This document shows, in pieces, positions 22,301-30,679 of a stretch of 64,000 nucleotides of DNA; the first letter of the stretch is position 1; every line of letters begins with the position of its first letter. The notes beneath the pieces are model-generated. The model did no database searches and had not been told where the DNA came from. It worked only from the letters and a program-made list of their open reading frames with translations. A program made the translations under genes and the position numbers. This stretch comes from Petrosia ficiformis (Eukaryota; Porifera; Demospongiae; Haplosclerida; Petrosiidae): positions 806,001 through 870,000 of the forward strand of contig OX345636.1 in assembly GCA_947044365.1 (NCBI GenBank), read 5' to 3'.

Positions 22301-24307
22301 CTGCTGGTATGTTATAAGTAAAATAATAATAATTAGTTATTTATAAAGTAATTAATGCTAGATTAAGAGTTTAATCAGAGTCACTAAAACACAATCAACT
22401 GAAATCCACATTATAGCATACAGTAGGATTGAACACTTGCAGGAGGATCATATTGGTAGGATTAAAGTACAAATTGGAGGGAGGGGGGTTAACTCGGCAA
22501 GTGTAGATATTACATATACAATTATGTAAAACATTGTAATAGGATGTAGGTTTTAAAATAGTCAGTGGTGACATGTTAAATTAAATAGTCCGTAGCAACA
22601 AAACCCATTCAGTGAGCGATTGTCCACAATGAAAACTTAAATTCTAGTTTGAGATTGATACTGATGCAATCAGAGAGATATAAAGTATTGTGAATGGAAA
22701 ATACTTTGTTAGTAGTGCAACAATTTTCCCAATTATTAAGTTATTTTTACGTGGGCAGTATACTAATTTTACAAGGTGAAAGTTGGAATAGGGATCTTGG
22801 CCTTTAGCCCTCCTAGTTCACCCTGTTCCTACTAAAGCTGGGACAAGGCCTGAAAATCTACCATTAAAGCTTTGTCAACAAAAACAAGTGAAAGTTTGAA
22901 GGTTTGCACTTGTTTTAGATAACCATTAAAACTGGATTAGTGCATTAAAGCATTGTTAGCTGGAGAAGAGAGAGAGAACAGACAGACAGATAATGGGCAA
23001 GCAATAGCCTCAACTGTTATAAAACACACACACAATATTAACCATACATTTATATTGTACAAGTATGAATACGCGACATTAATGTGAGCATTACGGAGAA
23101 GCTAAGATTCTAATCTCTGAAAGTGAAATTCAACCAAATGAACAAAGTCTAACAAATTTGTCCCAGCCTTAGTTCCTATCCTTATGATGAGGATGCTTGT
23201 GAAATATTACATTTACCAAGAGTTGTGGATGTGTATGTGTGTGTGTTACCAAAATATCCCAGCTAAACCTAGGCAGTAGAGCTCTGATCAATGCTCCATT
23301 TGCTTTGAAAGATTTAATGGCTCACAGTTTCTGGGTCTGATAAGAGTCTAGATTTGAATGAACAATTCAACGAATAGCTCACACTGTATTAGACAACTTT
23401 TCCTATTTCGGTGCTACACTGAAACTTAATAATAGCACTAAATGCATATGCACAAAACACAATTGAGTATGAGGTGAAACACTAACAAGAGCTATCAAAT
23501 AAAGCATAATGACTTCTTCAAATTGTTATTAATAACTGATGTTAACAAAACCATTTGACATGTATTATTTTTGTGTCACAAAGGTGAAAGGATACGCAAG
23601 AAACGACCAGAAAGAAATGATGTTTACCATTTGCTCAAAAGCAGGTCAGCCGACTGGGATGAGTTTGCAAGAGAATTAAAGGTTGATGACAATTATCGCA
23701 ATCAATTAAGGCAATCCATTCATATGTCATCTCCTGACGGTACTTTGGAGAAAGTCCTAGCCAAGTGGACTGATTCCGAAACATGTGAAGTAACATGGAA
23801 ATGTATTTTGAATGTATTGAAAGAATTGAAGTACATTGCCCTCTTAAACCTGGTTCAAAAGCACTTATGCCAGGAGGATGTCATCAAGAAATACTGCAAA
23901 ACAGCAGATTTCAAATTCACTGGTGAGAGACTAATGAAAGTACTATTTATTTCTTATTCTGTATAGATGTATGAACTTACTATAATTATTCATCACCTTA
24001 AAATATATGTTCTATTTAATTTCATTTTGAGGAAAAGTGAGTAGCTGAAATAATCACTGCAATCTAATCTGAATTACATAATCAATTGAACTGTGCGTTT
24101 TGGTAGGAATATTATGTATGCGGTAGTCCTGAATAAGTGAATACAAAAAAAATGTTGCATGCAGAGCATACTTGAACAGTCAGCAAGGGGCAATGAGGTT
24201 TGGATGACTGGTTTTCTCCCCTAACCACAATTCATATATGAAATCCAGAGATATATTAAGTTTGTATTTGTGTTTCATTTTGTTTTGCAGTTATTGAGGA
24301 AGTTTAA
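2956..24307 (+). CDS. Ankyrin-coiled coil-Death-Death-caspase-like-CARD-like-Death protein
   Basis: Reconstructed by eye from GT-AG sites. Exons: 2956-3045, 4912-5013, 8653-8751, 14403-14501, 15102-15176, 15781-15841, 16462-16506, 17715-17864, 17976-18143, 18217-18375, 18436-18582, 18647-18718, 18794-18886, 19406-19543, 19656-19751, 19811-20062, 20171-20239, 20302-20553, 20977-21030, 21177-21914, 21980-22306, 23584-23922, 24291-24307. They sum to 3639 nt, exactly 1213 codons including the TAA stop. Approximate model residues: ankyrin repeats 31-155, linker 156-190, coiled coil 191-531, death domain 1 532-615, death domain 2 639-722, caspase-like 741-986, CARD-like 987-1095, death domain 3 1096-1208. 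These are families of apoptosis and innate-immune signalling; a sensor or scaffold protease is my inference. No ATG is convincing in the first exon, so an N-terminal exon is probably missing. Exon 1 and the last 5-codon exon are the least certain parts. Confidence 0.85.
4912..15176 (+). CDS. Ankyrin-repeat module, four exons, one repeat each
   Basis: Exons 4912-5013, 8653-8751, 14403-14501 and 15102-15176 encode 34, 33, 33 and 25 residues. Exons 3 and 4 are textbook repeats: GRSFLHCSAWKRHTDVFNFL then LSKGANINQVNE, and YGNTPIHLAALCGYDDVVKV then FIKHGANLYIKNN. The second exon is more divergent (TSVWRASWSGNIEYLNEVF) and the last is a short capping repeat (YGRTPIDEAKILNKPNCVRI). All four are phase 0-0, so each repeat is one exon and could be gained or lost without a frameshift. 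Ankyrin stacks bind proteins; the ligand is unknown. The introns are long (3639, 5651 and 600 bp). Confidence 0.9.
5226..5855. mobile_element. TTAA-flanked MITE (piggyBac-type)
   Basis: A 622-bp element (5230-5851) lies between two TTAA tetranucleotides. Its ends are inverted: CCCTTTGAACGCG on the left and CGCGCTCAAAGGG on the right. TTAA target duplication with CCCTTTG-type ends is the hallmark of piggyBac. It lies in the second ankyrin intron and has no transposase. The right part also holds ATATATATGCGC mini-palindromes. A divergent copy is at about 27.80-28.33 kb. Confidence 0.8.
6633..7060. mobile_element. TA-flanked MITE with 40-bp inverted ends
   Basis: The 40 bases at 6633-6672 and the reverse complement of 7021-7060 agree at 39 positions; the shared core includes CTACGCGAAAACCAGGCATA. 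TA at each edge fits a Tc1/mariner-type target duplication. The interior of about 350 bp has no ORF, so this is non-autonomous. It sits in the same intron as the piggyBac-type MITE. Near-identical ends suggest a fairly recent insertion. Confidence 0.85.
11296..11431. repeat. Long imperfect palindrome with CG-rich loop
   Basis: The outer arms begin with AGTTATAAC and end with GTTATAACT. Inner arms include GATATTTATAATCCC and GGGATTAATGAATATC around a loop GATGGCGTAGCCCGA. The whole forms a hairpin of about 136 bp. It lies just upstream of the Crypton relic and resembles hairpins near 25.3 and 45.3 kb in layout. Confidence 0.75.
11549..12664 (+). pseudogene. Crypton-type tyrosine recombinase, broken
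   Basis: The reading frame starts MDRENNQNVDNVDDEDFRP and continues with a core-binding-like part (KKSTSWAVGVFSEWRATG) to 11830, then breaks. Pieces downstream in other frames include GVFSIDNPKNLQRAVFHYVG followed by KRFCIRGG. A block of YFSKLPEYVFKEDVLFLKAK runs into an in-frame TAG and then NHSMRATGATMLFQ, VTGHKSLHALRSYERF and the end. The four tyrosine-recombinase catalytic positions can still be seen: Arg in FCIRGG, HxxR in HSMR, His in TGHKS and Tyr in SYER. The frameshifts and stops mean it cannot make a full enzyme. It belongs with the DUF3504/KIAA1958-like Crypton group and lies inside an intron of the ankyrin gene. Confidence 0.8.
13056..13700. repeat. Divergent direct repeat pair of about 110 bp
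   Basis: Sequence at about 13065-13165 and 13591-13695 is the same with changes: ATAACCACAG, ACATGGAAAT, GAGAGACCTATTATGCCTGT and AGCTTAG occur in the same order. Between them lies a (CA)n tract at 13363-13393; another CA tract is at 13851-13871. This looks like a partial duplication or two copies of one interspersed repeat. Confidence 0.6.
15781..16506 (+). CDS. Linker exons joining the ankyrin and coiled-coil modules
   Basis: Exon 15781-15841 (61 nt) follows a TTTTAG acceptor and reads SRQEEDMKVKSSENITSEVQ. It is the only exon that changes phase, from 0 to 1. Exon 16462-16506 (45 nt, phase 1-1) reads GDAVEKLMKPSQTTK. Both are polar and look like a flexible linker. The phase change makes 15781-15841 the likely junction where two ancestral modules met. 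Confidence 0.75.
16151..16170. repeat. Perfect 20-bp palindrome in an intron
   Basis: ATGTCACATATATGTGACAT is its own reverse complement. It follows TTAACCCTCAGAAGACTG, which resembles a transposon end with a TTAA start, but I found no matching opposite end. Confidence 0.7.
17322..17383. repeat. (TA)n microsatellite
   Basis: An almost pure TA tract broken by GTG and TC, in the intron before the first coiled-coil exon. Confidence 0.85.
17715..19751 (+). CDS. Coiled-coil module, eight similar exons
   Basis: Exons 17715-17864, 17976-18143, 18217-18375, 18436-18582, 18647-18718, 18794-18886, 19406-19543 and 19656-19751 encode 50, 56, 53, 49, 24, 31, 46 and 32 residues. All are phase 1-1. They are Lys/Glu/Gln/Leu-rich with heptad spacing and share a pattern such as LETEKGELLLQIVEEEKTLQ, followed by a Val-Ser-Gly or similar at the exon end. 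Introns are mostly 60-110 bp, with one of 519 bp. A coiled coil of about 340 residues would be expected to drive oligomerisation. The resemblance between exons points to internal duplication, and symmetric phase permits exon skipping. Confidence 0.88.
19811..20062 (+). CDS. Death domain 1 exon
   Basis: A single 252-nt phase 1-1 exon encodes 84 residues with the six-helix death-domain signature: a first helix with ATAEVQRQWEELGIALGL, the middle TKLTEISETH, and the conserved FWITDVGASWEALVRAL, where Trp packs the core, then EEELAKKIEH. Death domains mediate homotypic contacts in receptor and NLR signalling. It directly follows the coiled coil and is followed by a 23-residue spacer exon (20171-20239) to a second copy of the same length. 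Confidence 0.9.
20171..20239 (+). CDS. Spacer exon between death domains 1 and 2
   Basis: A 69-nt phase 1-1 exon after TTCATAG encodes about DHEGQLSRVHVKVLVTQNDK and then KLT. The donor GTCAGT is atypical but has GT. No domain is recognised. Confidence 0.6.
20302..20553 (+). CDS. Death domain 2 exon
   Basis: Another 252-nt phase 1-1 exon of 84 residues, aligning end to end with death domain 1: LEDLRAISLVEWKAVGLMLG, then HDGILESIQHSH, then CWINTGQAYWSTLVEALISP and EEEIADEI. The donor is CTCA/GTATGT. A read-through frame would stop 9 nt later (TTG TAA), so skipping this splice would truncate the protein before the protease. Equal length and phase suggest that this exon and the previous death-domain exon arose by tandem duplication. 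Confidence 0.88.
20977..21030 (+). CDS. Spacer exon before the caspase-like domain
   Basis: A 54-nt phase 1-1 exon between TTTTAG and AAG/GTAAGA encodes VKTDEQFDPSKPEGPEQ. It contains Asp and Glu residues that could serve as processing sites between the death domains and the protease, but this is only a possibility. Confidence 0.6.
21177..21914 (+). CDS. Caspase-like protease domain (peptidase C14 fold)
   Basis: One 738-nt exon encodes about 246 residues. The order fits a caspase-like p20: a first strand GIAFLIGFPDG, then NDLSFAVWSKRETTCSKIAC (where caspases carry D..L...L.F.V), then KYIVFYYAGHVGVN with the catalytic His (codon 21455-21457), then CLFFFDCCLS with the catalytic Cys, most likely the second Cys (codon 21599-21601), 48 residues on. 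The D-C-C context resembles metacaspase/paracaspase DxC more than animal caspase QAC. Val follows the catalytic His-containing GH, where family members normally have Gly. A p10-like part follows (SLVAYYATSVLQTEHIQRIW). Cleavage specificity is unknown, and an inactive member is possible. Confidence 0.85.
21980..22306 (+). CDS. CARD-like helical domain exon
   Basis: A 327-nt phase 1-1 exon follows a 65-bp intron. After a short Pro-rich start (PTEPVTPDSVIRRHRSDLCC) come helices such as FSLAGGLLARKIIDTTSKDD, HKEADTLLSHVEKAVNKNPE and MLDVVLEVMEEESCLNTIVR. The spacing (hydrophobic helix, polar turn, KADxLLxxVEKAVxxNPE, then a short helix) resembles a CARD. A divergent death-effector or other death-fold domain is equally possible. 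The call rests on pattern only. Confidence 0.55.
22307..23583. other. Large intron before the last death-domain exon
   Basis: A 1277-bp intron with a GTATGT donor and CACAAAG acceptor. I see no ORF, transposon ends or arrays in it. Confidence 0.5.
23584..24307 (+). CDS. Death domain 3 and terminal exon
   Basis: Exon 23584-23922 (339 nt, phase 1-1) encodes a basic start (GERIRKKRPERN) and then a third death-domain-like segment: VYHLLKSRSADWDEFARELK, then SSPDGTLEKVLAKWTDS, then EVTWKCILNVLKELKYIALL. Trp residues fall at the same places as in the first two. It ends with NLVQKHLCQEDVIKKYC. The ACTG/GTGAGA donor is followed by a TTTTGCAG acceptor at 24290 and five codons, VIEEV and TAA. A read-through of the donor would add about 14 residues and stop at 23964-23966, so two C-termini are possible. 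Confidence 0.75.
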
Positions 24308-25040
24308 TTTCATGACAAGAAACCAAGATATAGACGATGTTGCTGTTATAATTATGTATTACCCCTTTATCCTTTAACATAATCCTTGCTTTATAGGTAG
24401 AAACGTTTTTTTTTTGGCTTTTAATTTGTTAGAAATGATAGTTGTACTGTTGTTATTAATCTTGATAGAAAGAAAAAAGCTTCTTTTATAAGTGATAATT
24501 ATGCATTATCTATACCATAATTATATATACTGATACAGCAAAACTTCAAATGAAAACTAGTCTGGAATCTGGTGGAGTAACATGTTTTATAAATCTGTTA
24601 TATAACCTGTTATCATCCACAGTAATACAAACTACAACACTATAAGGAGCACCAAAAATTATATAGGAGATGCTGTATACAAAGTAGTTCAATTCATAAT
24701 AACATGCATACTCTTGCTATGGGATATTTATAATCACTTCAGTGATAGTACGTATGTTACTCACCATACTCAAATATAATTATCAATGGTATACTTAGTA
24801 TATCATCATCTGTGTGCATGGTTTAAACCATACTAAGGACATTCATCATAAACTACATAGTGCTTTCAGTACTATAATTATAGTAATTATCATTACTAAC
24901 AATTGACCTGGTTTTCAATTATATAAAGGTAGCATAGGTCCATCATATAGTCTCTAACAGTACATGTACAGGTAATAATAATTGCAGTATTACATTTTCG
25001 TAATCAATAACAGTCCTCCCATGAGTGATTAGTATTTTTT
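24308..25040. other. AT-rich 3' flank of the ankyrin-caspase gene
   Basis: No ORF or clear AATAAA signal was found within several hundred bases of the stop, so the poly(A) site is not placed. Confidence 0.35.
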
Positions 25041-26050
25041 TTACGCTAGGGGACTCTGGTTCGATACACAATGGGCTATCTTTTTTTTTTCTTTTTGTTC
25101 ATTTGGAGCTTGGGACTCTGGTTCGACACACAATGGTTGTCTTTTTTTTCTTTTTGTTCATTAGTCAATCTTGAACTGTGAGACCCTGGTTCGATTCCCG
25201 CTTGGTTAACATTCATTTGAGCTAGACTCTGGAGCTTGGTTGTCCTTCTGTCAATTTCGAGTTTTTCTCTTTTTGTTCATTTGAAGCTGGAGGACTCTGG
25301 TTCAATACATGTATAGGTTATTCACACGGGTAAAGGTTTCTACTGGATTTATCAAACCGAGGGCCGAAGGCACGATGTTTGATGAATCAGTAGAAACCAT
25401 ACTGAGGTGTATTTTTACCATTTTACCTTTTACCATGAAACGAGCGTGAAATATAGTAGCTAAGCAAATCTTTTCGAGTGGCAACTGTATGCATAATTTT
25501 ACTAACCTAGCATGGATTTCTGTGATTCCTTAGACAAGTAACAACAGTTCAATTGCAAACAACAGAAAGAGCTCCTACTATCATGCATATGTGGCAGACT
25601 TCCAGCCCAACCATTAGCTATCTATCCACCAGTAGCAATATTACACTCAATTATAACTGCAATCACTGAACAGTACAACTACTTAGAGTAACACATGTAA
25701 TGCTATAATCACATAATTTATAATTGTTGTATAATAAAATATCATAGAAAATAATAATAAGAAATAACAGAAAACGATATTTCCTATCTTCCAGCAATGA
25801 GTGGGAATTTCTGTAAAAGTGACTAATCAAATTGATTAAAATCAGCCTTTTGAAGCGGTTGATAATACATTTATCAACCCCGCAATCTGAGTGGTGAGTT
25901 TACTATAGGCATGGTAGAACTAGAAGTTTGGTTATCTCTTTTTGTTTCTTTGGAGCTGTGGGACCCTGGTTCAATTGCCGCTTGGTTATCCCTTTTTTTT
26001 GTTCATTTGGAGCTGAAGGACTCTGGTTCAATTGCCACTTGGTTATCTTT
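25041..26050. repeat. Array of tRNA-like B-box repeats
   Basis: The motif GGACTCTGGTTCGA or a close variant (GGACCCTGGTTCAATTGCC) recurs near 25061, 25113, 25173, 25291, 25960 and 26016. It is usually preceded by CTTTTTGTTCATTTGGAGC. GGTTCGANNC is the tRNA T-loop/internal B-box. Close units are about 50-60 bp apart. No complete tRNA can be folded, so I read this as tandem tails or T-arm halves of a tRNA-derived SINE. A hairpin at 25335-25398 lies between the two groups. Confidence 0.55.
25335..25398. repeat. Hairpin with CG-rich loop
   Basis: The arms GGTTTCTACTGGATTTATC and GATGAATCAGTAGAAACC pair with few mismatches around the loop CGAGGGCCGAAGGCACG. The layout, an AT-rich stem with a GC-rich loop, is like the hairpins at 11.3 and 45.3 kb. 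Confidence 0.7.
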
Positions 26051-26913
26051 TTATTTTTTATAACAACATGATGACATTTTAGCATCTTTCAAAGTGCTAT
26101 TTCAGCCACACAGTAAACCTGAGGTTAATTACCTAATGCAATAACAATTTTAATTACAGCTTTTGTACTGACAACTGCAATGTGTTCATACATAATAATT
26201 ATAGTCAGTAAACATTTTTTTGCCTCAGTAATTATTCATGAGAGGTGTATTCAGCCTACCGTGCTATGCGCAATAATAGATCTTCTGCATCCAAATTTTA
26301 GATGCAGAATTATGGTTCCATTCAGTGAGTAAACTGATTGACCAGTTGTAATATATAGTTACCTAGCTCCACTCTTCATGTCATTTATGTATGAGTGTAT
26401 CGCTAAACTGAACAGGGGTAATGGCACTGAGGGACAAGCCTATGCAGCTGGATAAGCATGCAGCCACCTGGGGCATGTTGTGGTAGCAGGATGTGTCACC
26501 TTCCTTGCAAAAGCACAAAGCTGAAAAGGAGAATAATAGCATTATTTCTAGTAAAGCTTTTATGCAATCCAACCATGCACGCATACACAAATTATATATT
26601 ATTATTATTAATAATACACTAGAATAATTATAACATTGTTTCTTTCATGTATTATTAATAATAATAATATATAAGGTTTGATTTGCATAAAAGTTGAGAA
26701 TTGTTATTAGTCATCATCGGCCATTATTTCTATTGTAGCATTGGTGATTTTATCATATATTCACTTTAATGATAGTCCTAACTATTGTCAAACATTAATT
26801 TTCGGTGAAATAATTAAAAACCCCAAAGCAGTGATAATTATAACAGTCGGTCATCGGTCATTTACCGTACATAAATTCACGTGACCGCACCAACTGACAC
26901 GTGGTAGGACAAG

Positions 26914-27384
26914 ATGGCCGGTCGAAAAAGACTTAGTTCGAGTTCCAGTGCTAGTAGTGATAGCAGTTGTTTCAGTGACAAAAAGATGAAGAGGCAAGTC
27001 TCACTAGCAACATTTGAAAAGTGGCAGAGGCAGTTTGATGAAGTTGATGAAGAACTACAAACACTGACCTGGCTACGCTGCGATAAAGATCATGCCGACA
27101 GAATGCTAGTTAGCTCACTATGGTGTCAAGTTTGTCGAGACTATGAGAATCGGATAGTAGGAAGAAGAAACTTTTCACAAGCCTGGATAACTGGATCATC
27201 AAATCAGCGTACGAGTAATGTGACAGATCATGCGAAGAGTGAGCAACATGAAACGGCTATGTCGCTTATGAAAACAGCTCAGGCTAAGGCTAGCAGACAG
27301 CCAGTTGAAAGCTATGCTCCCATTGCTCAAATGTTGCTGACCATAAGTGCTGAAGACTCGCCAAAGATAAGGCACAAGTTTTAA
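26914..27384 (+). pseudogene. hAT-type transposase N-terminus (zinc finger), nonsense-interrupted
   Basis: The ORF starts MAGRKRLSSSSSASSDSSCF, Ser-rich, and then carries a zinc-finger region typical of ZNF862-like/hAT proteins: LWCQVCRDYENR (CxxC), WITGSSNQRTSNVTDHAKSE and QHETAM (paired His). After TAA at 27382-27384 the same frame continues with LCFTLAKEGVAFALYILLL, which resembles the next conserved block of these proteins. I therefore infer a premature stop in a longer gene. No DDE/dimerisation domain follows, so the copy is truncated. The start is chosen as the first ATG, just after GGACAAG. Confidence 0.6.
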
Positions 27385-27799
27385 CTTTGCTTTACACTTG
27401 CTAAGGAGGGAGTAGCTTTTGCTTTGTATATACTGTTGCTGTCAATTTCAATTCAATTGATTAGGTGGTCATGTCCGACCAATACAGTATTTGATAGGAC
27501 ATTATCTCCTTTCATTTCACAATGTTTATAATATCCTCTGCAAAGTAGATTATTATAATATTCATGCATTCGATCCATATTGGTTATCGATACATAACTA
27601 AATCCCTTGATAAAATCTTTTATCAGTGCATCACAATTACATTCTGGTATATTTACTTAGTGCATGCAGCTTATGCTATATAATTTATTATATACGTACA
27701 ATGCATGCAACTGCAATTTAACTATAAATATAAAGTATTCTATTCCTTTTATGATTTATCACTAAACATACAGGTAGTGATAAAAGGGCAGCTTTAAAA

Positions 27800-28330
27800 T
27801 AAGTATAACTCGTTAGTTGTTTAGTGCTACACACAAAACACGAACCATGGGGAATGATAATTAACTTCTTCATCTCTATACTAGAGTTGTTATGACAGTA
27901 AATGCTATATTAAATAAACAAATTTTGTTTATAAAACAAAAGGTTTTGATAGAAACCCAACATTTTATAAGCTGGCTTCCTCAGATCTCATTTCCCCGTT
28001 TTTGTTGTTTGCATCTACACAATTTATACGCAAGTACCAAATAAAGCGAGAAGTTTCTTCCAGGTACAGCGTAAGCTATAACTTGTTATAATTATTGCCA
28101 ACAGACAAGTCAGGACAAACATTCATAATTTTGGGCATCGACCGTCTCCTACTTCGAGTGTATCTGCTTCGCGGAAGATGGCAGTTTAAACTGTGTAGGT
28201 ACTATACTTATTTATAAGGCAGACTATCACACATTCTTAAAGTCATTTATGGCTACCGCATTAAAAATAGCCGCTGTACTTACAACTACATTCAGCGTCT
28301 GAAGATGTATATACATCAATAACAATAATT
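27800..28330. mobile_element. Diverged second copy of the TTAA MITE
   Basis: The order of blocks matches 5260-5790: CGTTAGT, GTTGTTATG, GTTTTGAT, CCGTTTTTGTTGTT, CATCTACACA, CAGACAAGTCAGGACAA, GACCGTCTCC and TGGTAGG- or TGTGTAGGTACT-like. The outer ends are eroded and no TTAA pair is clear. This is an older copy of the same family. Confidence 0.7.
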
Positions 28331-30300
28331 ATGTAATTGTAATATGTCTCTTAAATAATTGATCCCAGGTCTGATTGATATGTAAATGTATAACTAAATT
28401 ACATGATAGTGTAAACTTTATAATAATTGGAATTTTTTTAGGCTCTCGTCAAGTGTCCAGTCCCTCAGATTTGTCTTCAGTCTCGTCATATCTACATTCT
28501 TAATTCTCCACTCTCCAGTATCGTCAAGTCTTCAGATGATAGCCTTGCGTAATTATTATCTCAACAATCAAACAAATTATAAGAAACAATTAAATAAACA
28601 GTGGCATTATGATCAATGCCAATGGAAATAGAATCTCCAGATTGATAAACATCCTGTCTGTTTTTTGCTCCAATGTGATGCATAACTTTCACTTTTCTTT
28701 CATAACCTTTTAGAGAATAAGTGGATGAAGATGATTATCTATCTGACATGATGCCCCCATGAGATACTGTAGATACATTTGTGAATTCCACACTTCACAA
28801 ATGTATGTACAGTATTAATTTCCAAGTCCTTATAACACAGATATACTATACTGTACTGTACTGTACTGTAATGTACTGTAATGTACTGTAGTGTACTATA
28901 CTACGTTAACATATAATTCACAAATATGCAGGTTTATACCAAGGTGCGTGGGTGATCACCATGGTAACCTTAGGTGTTGGGGGAGATATATGCCCATAAC
29001 ATGCCTGTAGACAGGGAGATTAAGTGTCTAGCCACTAATTGTATTGTCACAGTTTTTACAGTAAATGCTAATTGTATAGTACTATGGTTTCTACTTGACA
29101 ACAGCCATATCAAATGTGATTTAATTGCATACTTTTGTGTTACCATGGTATAAAATACATATAGCCCTAGTTGGAGGCAGTAATGGGCATATAACACCCT
29201 TGAGATAATTGTCTCATCACTTTAAATGTATTTCTTTCCATACCATCCCTACATACAGAGTACTACCATACTATATGATAAACAGTAATTAGGTATAAAA
29301 CACATGATATTTGTTATTATAAATGCATAAATTATATATATACTAATCACTATGGAATGTAATTATAATAACAATATTATGTAGTTATCATAATAATATA
29401 TCATGTTATACCTAATTACTATAATACATTATATTATTACTATACTTTATTATATGACATGTACTTTATATACTATTCAAGAGAAGTCAGTAGTACATCA
29501 TGAATATGCAAATTATGGGGATAACATGGGCATCACATTTCTTGAGAACTAGCGAATTTCTGGACAAAACTTCACAAATAGCTGTATAAACACTTGTTAG
29601 GACAATAGACAAAGCTCAAGAAACAAAGCTTCAAAGAGACAAAAGTTAGTGTTTCAGTGTTTTCTGCTGACATCAGCAAAAACGATAAAATTTCAAGATG
29701 GCGACACATCGATGAGAATTTACACAGCTGTTTCACTGTAACAAGACGAGTTCAGAACAAATCGCTTTTATTTCTTACCTGTCACTATATCAGTATTCTG
29801 CAGATATGCTCAGAATACAGTAAGACCTTGCAGTTGTGGAGATCAAGCGGTAACACACTGACATACAGACACACACACACACACACACAAGAAGACTACT
29901 ATAACCCTCCACCTACACGCTTGGGTTAATTATAAGGCTCTGAATTAACTAATGATTACATAAGCACTATTGTTATGTATCACACAATACAATATAATAT
30001 ATTATCTAGTTTATAAAATATATAGTCACTCAGTACATGTAAACTACAAATCAGTAATCATGTCAGGTATAATTATATACTGGATATTATATAGAAATCA
30101 TCAATGGATGTAGAGTACATATACTACAGGAGATAAGAATAGTAAGTCATTGATCATTGATTATTAAACTATAGGCTAATTATAACAATACAAACATCAT
30201 TATAAAAGAGGTGTGTCTTACACTTATACACATGATGTACAAATGTACATGTATGGACTATATGTATGTACCGCTGGGATGAATATTCAATATCAAATTC
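28331..30300. repeat. AT-rich intergenic stretch with simple repeats
   Basis: Contains an (ACTGT)n-like run at about 28848-28905 and a (CA)n tract at 29869-29889. An open frame at 29657-29929 resembles nothing and ends in the CA repeat, so I do not call a gene. Confidence 0.5.
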
Positions 30301-30610
30301 AATGCTTTGTTAAGAGAAGCTTTGAAGGCTTCGAATTTTCACACACAAATTTTAATAATCTTTTTATCAAATGTTGCTCTCACCTTCTTTGGCTTTAGAA
30401 AACCTCCAAAACTTAAAGCAGTACTAGTCTTGATCCTGTCACTGTTTCCACTTGGATTAAGTATCACTGAGGAAAGATGCAGAAGCAGCTAGTAACACAG
30501 CTTCAACTTTTGCAACATGCCCACATTATTAGCCACATGTTTAGAGTGTACAAGTACCCATATACAAACATTACAGTGAATGTGGCACCAAACCTGCAAA
30601 GGGAGCATTA
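30300..30610. mobile_element. Decayed relative of the hAT-type MITE at 33.3 kb
   Basis: Blocks shared with 33276-33685 in the same order: GCTTCGAA-like, ATGTTGCTCT, ACCTTCTTTGGC versus ACCTTGTTTGGC, CCTCCAAAACT, TACTAGTCTTG, CCTGTCACT, TTCAACTTTT and CACATGTTTAGA. The AGGGCTGGGA ends are lost. It is therefore an older copy. Confidence 0.6.
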
Positions 30611-30679
30611 ACATTTAAATGGGTTGGAAATGAACAAAGGTTCTAACATTCAAGCCTTTTTTCCTAACAGCTGAGCTCT

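Noticed and set aside
25041..26050. Possible functional tRNA genes from the GGTTCGATTCCCG motif at about 25180
   Set aside because: No matching A box, anticodon arm or acceptor stem at the right distance.
28970..29929. Open frames at 28970-29197 (-) and 29657-29929 (+)
   Set aside because: No domain, no splice sites in phase, and the second ends in a CA microsatellite.
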